The notes under the pieces: generated by a model | Told to the model about the DNA's origin: nothing | Databases searched by the model: none | What the model saw: only the letters and a program-made list of their open reading frames with translations | In this document: positions 11,001-23,961 of the stretch, piece after piece | Layout: each line of letters begins with the position of its first letter | How positions within the stretch are numbered: position 1 is the first letter of the stretch | From: Sipunculus nudus | Taxonomy: Eukaryota > Annelida > Sipuncula > Golfingiida > Sipunculidae | Length of the DNA: 64,000 nt | NCBI GenBank assembly: GCA_026874595.1 | Contig: CM049313.1 | Coordinates: forward strand, 46,384,159 to 46,448,158 | Reading direction: 5' to 3' | Program-made: the position numbers and the translations under genes

Positions 11001-14000
11001 TATGTGGTAATAAAAATAAGCTGTATGATGAGTTGTTGTTGTTTAGCTTATGTATGATTTTGATAGTACCTTTGGAGACAGGAAAGAGGATTAATTTCAT
11101 TTATTGTATCCACCAAAACAGAGTTTTATGGATACTATGTTTTCAGCCCACCGCCGCCGCCGCGTAGGTGTCCGGAGAACTCCTCCGTAACCGCTGGGCG
11201 GAATTTTCCGAAACCCTAGATTATGTTCGGGTCACATGTGAACTGCTGCGCCCCAATTTTGTTTTGACCTCTGACCTTTCCCCTGTGCTCTGCGTCTGTT
11301 TGTGCGTCTGTTTCCACACATAAACCCACATATCTCGGGAACCGTTTGACCGATCAGGAAAATTTTTTGCACAAATGTAGCCCTTGGAGAGCTTTATAAC
11401 ATACACAAAAAATGGTGGCGCCACCTGCAACCATGTTTGCACAGTGTCCATCCGTTTGTCTGCCTTGGGTTAAAATCACTCGTATCTCTGCAGTGACTTG
11501 ACTAATTCACCTGAAATTCGGCATGCGAATATCCAGGATAGCTTTTCTGATTTTATGACAGGTGGCACCACCTACATTCACGTTTACGCTGCAGACATCC
11601 AAGCTCATATCTCGGGAACCGTTTGACCGATCAGGAAAATTTTTTTGCACAAATGTAGCCCTTGGAGAGCTTTAAACATACACAAAAAATGGTGGCCCCA
11701 CCTGCAACCATGTTTGCACAGTGTCCATCTGTTCGTCTGCCTTGGGTTAAAATCACTCATATCTCTGCAGTGACTTGACTAATTCACCTGAAATTCGGCA
11801 TGCGTATACATCCTGCATAGCTTTTCTGATTTTATGACAGGTGGCGCCACCTACATTCAAGTTTATGCTGCAGACATCCAAGCTCATATCTTGGGAACCG
11901 TTTGACCGATTGGGCCAAAATTTTGCATGTGTATAGATCTCACATAGCTCTTTATCATACGCAAAACTAGTGGCGCCACCTGCAGCCATTTTTGCACAGC
12001 TCCTGTCTGTTTGTCTGCCATGGGATAAAATCACTCATATCTCGGCAGTGGTTTGACATATCTGCCTAAAATTTTATAGGCTTATACATCCCCAACAGCT
12101 CTCTTGATTTTATGACAGGTGGCGCCACCTGCATTCTAGTTTATGCAGCAGACATCCAAGCTCATATCTTGGGAACCGTTTGACCGATTGGGCCAAAGTT
12201 TTGCATGTGTATAGTTCTCACATAGCTCTTTATCATAGGCAAAACTGGTGGCGTCACCTGCAACCATTTTTGCTCAGCGTCCATCTGTTTGTCTGCCATG
12301 GGCTAAAATCACTCATATACATGTAGTGGTTTGACTTATCTGCCTTAAATTTTGCAAATGTATACAACTTGGACGGCTTTCTGGATTTTGTGGTAGGGGG
12401 GGCAACCTACATACACAATTTGGCTGCAGACATCCATGCTAATATGCAACACTTCACTCTATTTCCCCTTGCCACTCAATCCATGCCTCACTTCACCCGT
12501 TCCACTCTGATTTAGGCGGATACACGTAGTCGCTTGTCGACTACCAGTATTCTAGTTTTATTAACAAATGGAGTGCGATTGTCACACAGATTTTGTCTTG
12601 GCCATATAACTTATAAGCAGAACATATAATATAAGAGTTTAACTATTTATTAAAAAAATTACAAATATTGTCCCAAATATAATTTTTATTAAAAATAATA
12701 AGAGAATAGTATGATTTTTTCAAATAAAATATAACTGAAATGATTATTAAAATAATATTAAAGAATATATTCATTAATGCATTCATTAATACATTTTGAA
12801 AGTATTTGCACTGGTATTCATATACTTTCATTTTTACCTGAATTCCCATTCTTATGGGCGGAGATAAAACTGACCGAACGGAAAGAATCGGCGGCCCAGT
12901 TAAGAGGGCCGTGGAGAGAAGCAGCGGCACGAGAAACGATACGGCGAGACGTAAGAAAGGAACAAATCCGTGTCCTGAGCTTGAGAGCAAATGCGCTCGG
13001 TAGAGACACAGTCCCTGACGCAAAATCGAGAGTCACACCCAGAACCTGTGAGGACGGGGCGGGAGGGAGCTGGGACAACACTTTATAGACAAGACAGCCC
13101 AGGTTCCTGAGGAAACGAGAACTGGGGAGCGGAGCGCCAGTAAGAAAGAGCGATCAGCCGCATGGATAAACCAATCGTCGAGGTAAGGGAGCACAGATAG
13201 GCCCGGGAGCAGAGGTTACGAGCGACCATGTGGACGACGGCGCTATGCCCTGCAGTGTAAAAAGCCAGGGCTCACATTGAACCCGAACGGAAGGCCACGG
13301 AATACAGACACGCGGTTCTGGTAGGCGAATTGAAAAACGGTAGGGACGACAGATAGAACGGAACGTGACACAAAGTATCCAGAAGGTCTAATTTTGAACG
13401 CCCAATCCCTCCGACTGATAATGTGGAGAACCGCATGAATATGGAACATGCGAAAGGGCGGCGAGGTAATGACCTAACAGAGATGCTGTAGAGCGATAAG
13501 CTTGCGCCCCCACCCGTGCGGTTGTGGAACCAGCAAAAGACGAGAGTAAAATCCCTGGGGGAAGGGGGAACCTCGAGAATCGCCCTCGGGTCGAGCAGAC
13601 CGAATGGCTGCCACCAAAGCGAGACGTTTTAACGGATCGGTGTAAGGCTGAGGGTAGAACGGGTGCAGGGTGACTGGAGGAACGTGCAAAAACGTAAAAC
13701 GGAAAAAGAATCACTACTTACAATTCAGTTGGCAAACTCGACTGTACAAACCAAAACAGTGGACGAATCGCGCAGAGCTTGATCACACGTCCATCATGGC
13801 TGATGCCAGAAGAAAAATGTGATTACAGGAAACGGAAGTGTGACCTAGATACACGGGAACGAGGCGGGATGGGCATTAATGGGCCCAATAAGGGAAAATT
13901 TTCGGTTGGCTTACTCTGGCGTATAAACTTTAACAGAGAAAATTCTCATTAATACAGAAACAGCTCACAATTATGTTAACGTAATAAAACAATGATGTTG

Positions 14001-17000
14001 AGAATCCAGAATATACAAAATTCACACATTTAAATAATGATCATAAGTACCTGGTTTTATGGCTTTTACTTATATTAAAAAAAAATGTAATATATTCATT
14101 TTAGACTAATTTCACATCAATGTACTAACTATAGACACAGTAGGAATCTAGATAATAATATTATCAACTGCATCTTTGTCTAACATTAATTTCCTTCATA
14201 TGATCCCTAATGATTAGTAATGAATAATATTATTTACTTTTTTATCATTTAAATTGAACTGAAAAATACCATAGGTGACTGCATGGTGTTATTTGGAATA
14301 CGTGACATTCTATCCATCGATACAAGATTCTTATATTATCGGTAACTGCAAGTTAATTTCCTGTTATTATCAACTAACAAATTCCTTTTCTATTTTTCTT
14401 TAATTTGTTATTAAAAACCAATAAAAATTTATTAATTTATTGTTTATTGTTATGTTGTTGGTTAAAACTACTAGATGAGTTGGGTTGGACACCTGGATCA
14501 ACTGCGGCTGGCAATTATATAATAAGCTGCCTGGAGCCCCAGTTTATGCCTCGCCTCAAGCATGCATAATTTGCTGAAAGTTCAACAAGGTCAACAGACA
14601 GGTGACTCAAGAGGTGCTACAGAGAGCCAAGGTCTGTCATGGTCTCATAAAAACATTAATATAAGCTAGAATTTTGGCCAATTTCTTTCAGCTTTTTAAA
14701 CTAAAAAGCTGAAATCTTTATGTGATATGAAAATTATATCAACAGTGCTCACAGGAAACAAACATGCCATGGTCAAAGTTGGGCAAAATTTAAGGTACTA
14801 ATTTTATATGTATACTAATAACTTATAAAATTTGAAAAATTCAGAACTAATTTTGGGTATTCAATTGAATCTTGATTAAATAATGTTACATCCCTGACAA
14901 AAAATCTCTAGCTTCAGCAATCCTCTTGTTAAGGGAGTAAATATATTTCTTGATTTTTTTTCAAAGTGCATTATGTTTGGGCCCATAAATTAAAACAATT
15001 ACGCAATACTGACATCATTTCTGGCATGTGCATAGAGAATGTATAGAAAAATATGTATATTATATATGATTAAAGTCAGATCAGTGGTTTTGATATTAGG
15101 CAGTCTTGAAGTGTTACAATGGGTTTTTAATGGAAAAATGAAGTTTTTCATTAATATCTCAAAGGTATTAAGTCCTAGTGACCAAATTCTTGGCATGGTA
15201 GGGGATTTTTGAGACACCTAATTGCATGCCAAATTTTAGGAACTGAGAGCTGAAGCTGGGGAGCTGAGCACTTGCAAACTGCATGACACTAGCTTGATGT
15301 AAACAATACATTACATGGTGCTTGAAAACTTGAATAAAATCTACAGTTTTTGATCAACTGGTTTCAAAATTTTGGTGTTTACAGACAAAATGCTAAAAAA
15401 AAACATGCTGTGAAAATTAAATCCACAGTACTTACAGAGAAAAAGTGCCATTCTCAAAGTTGGGCAAAATTTAAGGTACCAATTTTTTATTTTTGTTATA
15501 TTTAAAAAATTTAAAAGATTTTGATCTAAATTTTGGTATACAATTTAATTTTGATTAATTAAAGTTATATTACTGGAAAAAAAATTTTATAGCTTTAACA
15601 TATTTTGTGTTAAGTGATCAAATATCTTTCCTGATTTTTTACACAATGCATTATGTTTGGGCCCATAACTTTTTAAATTTACATAATACAGACATAATTT
15701 CTGGCATGTACATAGGAACTATATAGAGGAATAATTATGGTAAATATGAGGAAAAACAGATGAGTGGTTTTGATATTAGGCAGTCCTGAAGTGTAAAAAT
15801 AGGTTTTTAATAAAAAATTGAGGTTTTTCCTTAATTTTTTAAAGGAACGAAGTCGCAAAGACCCAGTTTTCGGCTTGGTAGGAGATCTTGGGGACATCTA
15901 ACATTATGCCCAATTTTGGATTCCTAGGTCTTACGGTTTCAAAACGTGCCACATCTACTGACGGACGGACGGCACGACGGACAGACCGACGGACGACGGA
16001 CAATGGACCACGACTATAGCTCAGATGACTTATAGTCAGCTGAGCTAATAACCCTAGACTTGTACCCTGTGCTATTTTTGTGTCAGTAAACCACTATCAA
16101 TGGCAATCACCTCTAATCTCATAACGCATGTTGTACTAAAAGAATTCAGTTTAATAGTTTCACACTTCAACTTAGCACAATACAAACCAACATGGGTATC
16201 CTTTTTTTGAATACAGGTATAACACTGTAATTAATGTTACTGCAGTATATTATAAATCTATTATCATGTGATATGCACTGTACATTACCTGAGCAAATGA
16301 CGCAAAATAAGCACCATCTGGGGAGAAAGCCAACTTAGTGACTACACACGCAGGTCTGCAATAAATAAAATGGTCATGTCACTACAAGGATAACAATATT
16401 AAGCAGGAGTTACCCTTCTTTTCCAAATTAATTTTGCATCTTGATTAAAATACAAACTGCCATAAAATTAGTAACATGTTTTAATTTACCAAGCTGATCC
16501 TTAAATTAATGCAGACAATGGAAAGCTTCACAAGAAAATATTATCTATATGTGATGGAAAGATCTGTTAATTAATTGTCATAGGAAGGGATCTAAAATTT
16601 ATAGGCCTGGCAGATCAGAAAAACCTGTAGATCAAATGTTTCCTCATTTCCCACAACACAGCCTTAATTCTAAAGTTACCAATATTTTACATGGGCACTT
16701 CGCACTCAAGCTTATCAATATTAGCAGGGATAATTTCCTGAAAGCCAATCTAGTCTGTCATTGCAGCCCAAAACAATAAAAATATAATTACTGAGTAGGT
16801 GTGCTCCTTAAAATTTAAATCCTTCAATAACTTTGCTTGAAATGATGGCATATGAAACAGAGAGGCCCAAACAGAGTGATCAAAGACTGACAACTTTAGA
16901 TTATAAGCAGATTTATTCTGAATAAGTCTAGTTATGGTAGAATAACTGAATAATTACAAACCTTGCATGCCATACACAAGTCCACTCTGGTGGATTATCT

Positions 17001-20000
17001 GCTTGATCTAGATAGAAATCATCCACCTGCGTATGACTGGGACCTGTGCCCACCTGCCACAGCTGTAACACCTGTCCACCTGTCAGAAGCCTGCTCCCTG
17101 TCAAATAAATCAAACAGTTGTAACACCTGGCAACCTGTCAACAGTCTGCTCGCTGTCAAATATATCAAACAGCTGTAACAGGTCAACTTGTCCACAGTCT
17201 GCTCGCCATCAAATATATCAAACAGCTGTAACACATGTCAACCTGTCCACAGTCTGCACTCTATCAAATATATCAAACAGCTGTAACACCTGTCCATGTG
17301 TCAGCAGAAGATGATGCTAGAGAGCAATCATAAAAGGAGCGCTGAGCTTGAATTTAAAACTAAATGCAACATGAAAACTCTTGTTTTTATTTTGCATGAT
17401 TATATGTCTCTATGGTTTAAATATATACTGAACAGCTAATTATTCACTGTCTAATGCCAGTTTCGGGCTTGTAACATAAAACCAGTGTGTTTAAACATGT
17501 ATTATCACAGGAGAAAAACACATGAATGTTTTTTCGGCGTTGTGATAAAACATTAGTCATGAATATGCATAGAATCTCATTGTTACACATCTAAATAACA
17601 CATCAATAATAATATTATAAATAAGACATAAAAGAGACCTTTTATATCTTCATCTTTGTAATAGTCTGGGGCTAAAGCACTACCTACCATCATGGTTCCA
17701 GGACAGGACGCTGACGGGAGACTCTGCTGTTATTGTCCCTGCATTCTTCCAGGTGTATCCAAAACTGCACTTCTGTTGCCCAACATGAAAAATATCAGAA
17801 AATTCTGTACATCTTACAAAATTAATATAACAGTAATTAAATGCAGAACACATTTTAGACCTTAAAGGGAGAACTAATGACAGATTTCATGACATTGCTA
17901 ACTTATATGCTTGATCATTCAATGTATTAATCAGAGATAAATAAGCGTATTATTTTAAAGACAGGATTTACTATGTAAACAGCCTGGTTTCAAAAACAGG
18001 ATCATCTATAAGAACAGAGATGAGGATATTTTATATATAATCTTTTTCATGTACACAAACTAAACCATGTGTTTTTTATACATAAATTGAAATATAACAA
18101 GGCCTACAGGCCTAATGTGAGCCTATGCAGTGGTTTATGCACCAGGTATAATGCTTCAATGTCTTGTAATCGACAAAGGTATCTGAGATGTATACATATG
18201 CCCTATTTCAGGCTGTAGCCCCTCCTGAGAAATAAGCAGGGACATACACTGGGCAAAAATTATTGCAGGTGGCACCACCAGTCTTGTATATGACAAAGCT
18301 TTACGATATGTATAAATTTGCCAAATTTCAGGCTGATATATCAAATTCCTCTGGATAAATAAGCAGGCACATACACTGTGCAAAAGTCATTGTAGGTGGA
18401 GACACCTGTCTTTTGAACGAGAAAGCCTTCAAAGATGCATACATAGGTCAAAATATCAGGCCAATACAACAAACTTCTCAAGTTTGATGCACTGGGCTGA
18501 CCAGGCTTAGGTGAGAAAGGCAGTTGCCCCCAGCAAATTGTGACAAATTGCTGGCTAAAGGTACTGCACTGAGTGAACTCTTGCCCTGCACCTGGTTAGA
18601 ATGAGTGAACTTTTGACCGATACCTGGCTGCACTGAGTGAACTCTTGACCTGTTGCATTATCTGACACAGTTGGCAGTCTGCCAAAGCTATAAATAGATC
18701 CAGGCTGAATTTTAGTGCCAAATTTGATGCAGTTGGCAGTCAGCCAAAGCTATAAATAGAATCCAGCTACTGCATTGATTGAACTCTTGACCTATACTTG
18801 GCTGCACTGAGTTAGATCTTGACCTGTTGCATTATCTGAAACAGCTGCCAGTTTGCAAAAGCTATATATAGATCTAGGCTGGCCTTTGGGCTTCTGCAAA
18901 ATCTGAAATATTTGGCAGTCTGCCAAGCTATTATTCTAAAATCCAGTAGCATGATGTTATAGATGCTGATAAACTGGTGCCAGGCTAGATGTAACTGCTT
19001 CACAAAGCTAACATATATATGATAAAATGAATCAATTTAATCTCCATAATTCAGCCAAAAATCATTCATGTGGAACCATAATGAACAATTACTATAAGAA
19101 TTATTGTAGGGATTATTCTTGTGAAATATTAAACAAATTGGCTTCAGTGGCATCAGTCGAAAAATAATTTGCAGGTTTAATCACTCATATAGGAAGATTT
19201 GCAGCAAACTGGCTAAGTTAAGCTCCCGTAACTCAACCAAAATGCACTGAACCAAACCATTTGAATAAACCTGAATTATCAACATCTGAGGATAATTAAT
19301 GTGTGATATTTAAGAATTTGGCCGAGTGGCTTTGAGAAGAAGATCTCTTTGTAGCCACTGAGCTAAAATGGGTTGTTATGGTATATGACTATATTCAGCT
19401 TTCCATAACTCAGTCAAAAGTCACTAATCAGAGACCACTTGAACAAACTTCAGAAAGCACTACCCTAGGATCATTTCTATGTGATATTAAACATTTTGGC
19501 CATATGTTTCAGAGTAGTTCTTAGTAGCCCTCAGTATGATACAGGCACTGATGACCCCCGTACAAAAAGGGTGATGCAGGTGGCGCAACCAATACCTAAA
19601 TTTCAGATATGACTCATGTGACCAACTTTGGCTTAAGATTTGGTGATGATAGCTCCAGCCATATCTGAGACTGAAATTTTGGTATGCTTTTTTTGACAGA
19701 TGACTTAGTTCAACTTCCTGTAATTTGGCCAAAAATCAAAGAACTGGAATTTTTCGAACAAAATTGAGAGAGATGGTATAGGAGATTATTTCTGTGAAAT
19801 ACTGAACAAGTTGGCTAGATCGTTTAGGAGAGTAGTTTTTAAAAGTTTTTTAACTTTTTCTCTATAAAATCCAAGAAAATGCAGTTAGCCAAAAAATAAG
19901 CGAAATCGGATTGAGTTATTCAGATGGCTAATTTTTTGCATAAAATTCTGTGATGCTAGGTCGTTTGCCTGTCGTTTTCGAGATAGAATGGGTTAACGTA

Positions 20001-21594
20001 GAGAAGACAGACGACGGACACTGGACGACTCCACACCATTGCATTAGCTCATAGGTTCGCTAAAAATGAAAAAGAAGAACATGAAACGTGAATGGTTTTC
20101 AGGGGAGGCAAAAAATGACAAGCACAAACCAACCTGCTCTTCCTCTGGTCTAGGTGGAACTGGTTCAAACACCTGAACTGTATTGCCACATGCTGCTGCC
20201 ACCTAGTGTCAACAAAATAAACAATTAAGACAAATACTGCAAATGTATCTATTTATTAGTCTTTCAAAATACATCAATTATTCAGCTTGACAGCGAACTA
20301 CTCTCAAACCTGGAAAATTACACAATCCATTCTACAGACTGATAAATAAGAATAAGGTAAGATGCTACATCTGACATTTGAAAGTTTAAGTGAATGAGCA
20401 CTAAATCCTTTAGATACAGTTTGGCCATTAGCTTCACAAAGGAACCTGACCCAACCAATTCCTTCCTTCATCCCTTTAATCTCCTCCCAACTTAGCGACA
20501 GCTTGTCACCATAAACGTCGATTTTAGATGAGCTGAAGACGATGGGGTGACAGTACAAGCTATTGGGTTCGCATCTATTCTAGTATGTGCAGATGTGCAC
20601 GCCATTTCTGACACTACTTTTTCATTTTCATCTACTTCTCGAACTGTCATTTTCCTGAGTTAAGACAAAAAGTGACGTTATTCTGTTGGGGAAAATAATA
20701 ATTATTACATCCACGGTTGACTTACGTGTATTTGTGCAGCAGTTTTTAATACCGAGGCTGGTTTTACTCGAAAAACTTGTCTCCACGTCTGTCAGCGGGA
20801 GAACCATAACTTCCGGTAGGGGATTCCCAAACGGCTATGTGTAAAACTCGGAAGTCCGAAGTCGGAACCAAGGATTTTTTATAATAAAGCAATGATCGAA
20901 GCATAATTGAAATGGTACTACATCCATGGAAAGAACCATTTAATTTTTATTGATAGAATAAGGTCTTTTCTATCATTATGTAAAAAATCAAAGTTATCCA
21001 TCCGAAGTTATGGACTATTTTTTGCTCGGAAATGCCCGGTTATGGTCAAAATGTGTAAAACTCGGAAGCCAGTAATGGCTAATGCACTGGTCATCATATC
21101 GTCAGCAAACGTGTCAAGCATTTTCAATTTCTTCAACATGACATATTTTTCATAAACTCATTCTGTTTTGTAACATTCATGATGCTGTTTTCTTAATAAT
21201 ATATTATATTGATATTGTATTTCATTTTGTAAAACAAGATTATATTAACTCATCAATATTTTACGCTGTTACCGAATTTTATGTTTGGTGGAAACATGAA
21301 AAAAAATAAAGGTTGGATTATATTTTATTCACGTTACAAATGTGCCCCTATAAAAATTACCCAGATAATATCATAGAGACTTAAACAGGAAATTTGACAG
21401 AACCACAAAACGTCCAGTAACTGTTTTTACAAGGTTGTTTCGAACAAAATATTTTATTTTTCATGTATAAATTGAAAAACCTTTACCTCTTCCATTGACC
21501 AAAAAATTTCATCAGGATTATGAATCTCTTACACTCTTATCTATTATGTAATACTTTTTATGCCAAATTATATTTTACATTTCATGGTCAGGTT

Positions 21595-21634
<40 letters not shown>

Positions 21635-23930
21635 TTAATCACAATGTGATTTTTTTTATGCTGTTAGGTACAATATTCATCAAAGTAATGTTCTGAAAAT
21701 TTGCAAAACCACAGGACACAAATATTTATACTTTATATATATATATATATAAATATAAATATAAATATATATATATATATATTCATATATATATATATAT
21801 ATATATAGTAAATACGTCAACTGAAAAATCAATAAAACATTAAACAAAACATTTTGTATAGCCAAAAAAAGTTCAGTTAATGTTTAAAAATAAATTGTTG
21901 CAGAGCAAATATTATAGATATAAAAAATTCTGTTTAATTATAGAACCTGATACCAGCAACTATTATGTCCAGAGAGAAGGAGGTCCGAAAGCGCACGGTA
22001 CTACTGTATCGAGAATTCAGACTATTGTCCGGTTAATTTTGTTTCTGAGGATAAAAATATAAGAATCAAATAAAAATAGTGAGTATACACGGAATATTAA
22101 GATGCATGGATTTTTATAAAGATAAAAAAATTACTATGCAGCAAAAATAGAATGGGAATAATTAATTTTTGTAATTGAAATATTTATCTTGGCGGAAAAT
22201 ATCCAACTTGATTTATCAAAACGGTTTGGTTCCAATATTGCATGGTGTCATAATTTTTATGTGGAATTTCAAAGAATGAAGCATATAGATGAGCAACAGG
22301 TTCAATAAAAATGCCTATATCCCGTAGAATCTTTAAGACACCAGGTCACCTCTAGACAGACTTTTACTTGAAGCCCCAAATGTCTTGCGTATCGATAAAG
22401 ATTCTATATGGTTATTATCAATGATTTTACATTCAACGATCTCCTCTTAAAACAAAATTGTAATGTCTTATCGAGGTCCTTGTAATCGTACAGTAATCCG
22501 AAGTTGAAGGGAGCACATTCTGTTAAGATGCCTTTATCATGTACATATTATAACGTTTGAGAGTGAAATCAGTTGCAAATGTACTTTAAAATATTATTAA
22601 ATATCCATTTATTTGAAGTTGAAATGTGATTTTGAAACATCAGGAGTGATTTTTTTATATATAAATATCAAGATGGAGAAGGTTTGAAAGAAAGAGTTAA
22701 AAACTTGAAAAAGAATTAATTTTAGTTAAAAAAATTATTTGCTTAAATATACAAATCGATCAGATTTTATAATCACACATGTATTATTATTTTATATATT
22801 ATCTGGACTGTTGTGTCCATTTTCTTAGATATATTTTAACATTTTTTTTTTAAATATCATAGAACTCTAACATTTTGAAAGACATTTCGTTTTGTATATG
22901 ATACATGTATGTTTGTTCCAGCGATGACCTACTGGGATATATGGAATTTTCATATTTGTTCCACGTATGGAAAATATATTACTCTTTTTATTTTGAATGA
23001 CATCATAATTTATAACTTATTTTTAATGCCTTAATATTTATTATTCAGTGGTGCATCCATAGAGGGCGCAAGCCCATTCAGACGTAATATCTCTCATTTT
23101 ATTGAGTTCTTTTCCCATTTATTCGTAATCAATTTTCATTTCTTTTTCAGATTACTTTTTATATTCCTTAGCAATTTCATTATTATATTTATTACTTTCA
23201 TAATTCATAGGTTGGTGATTTACTCCACTGAGAGAGCATCCAAGTATATACTAGTATATTGAGAGAGGAAGTCTTTCAGTTATCACACTTTTCTCTGTCA
23301 TAACACCGATAAATCTCCATCCCCCCCCCCCCCCCCCCTTCGCATTACCATGTGAGTCATGCACGGTCTCCCCACTAAGCGAGAGCAGCTTGGGGTGGGA
23401 TCGACTGTGAAAAATCTCACGGCTCCTCGGCTGATACTCAGACTCCCGCACTGTGCTCTGCTGTCCGAGCCTGTGCGCTCACAGATCACAAAAGTCGGTA
23501 AAATGCAAAGATTGTCATAAGACTTAAACATTAAATTATTTTACAACGAGTACTACATTTAAATAGTGACATTTTGCAAGTTAAATAATAAATGTAAATA
23601 CGCGCATTTCATCATTGACATTAACATATTACGAACTTTTGAATATTTGTACATTCCAGTTTATACCGTAATTTTATAGAAATATAAATATTAAAGCCCA
23701 ACCACCTAAAGTTTGAATACTTTGTTCAAAAACATGTAGGAGAATAGTTGCGGAACAGAAAATCCTCATAATCTTTTGTTTAAGGTGTCTCAAAATGTCC
23801 TCTTTACATTGCATATTTTAAAATTAATCCCTTCCCATACCCTCCCCATGTAAATATAAATATGTTTAACAAAAACATGGCTCTAGATGAGGTAAAATAT
23901 ATTACGTTAAAATACACCCACATATATGTT

Positions 23931-23961
<31 letters not shown>

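Noticed and set aside
10835-11167. 110-codon frame ending in a run of alanines
   Set aside because: The alanines are the GCC tract of the F3b element; the rest has no homology and it crosses the element boundary.
21680-21865. Open frame with a YIYIYIY tract
   Set aside because: Translation of a TA microsatellite.
23251-23531. Two glycine-rich minus-strand frames
   Set aside because: The glycines come from the C-run at 23321-23338 and the frames differ only by phase around it; no homology.
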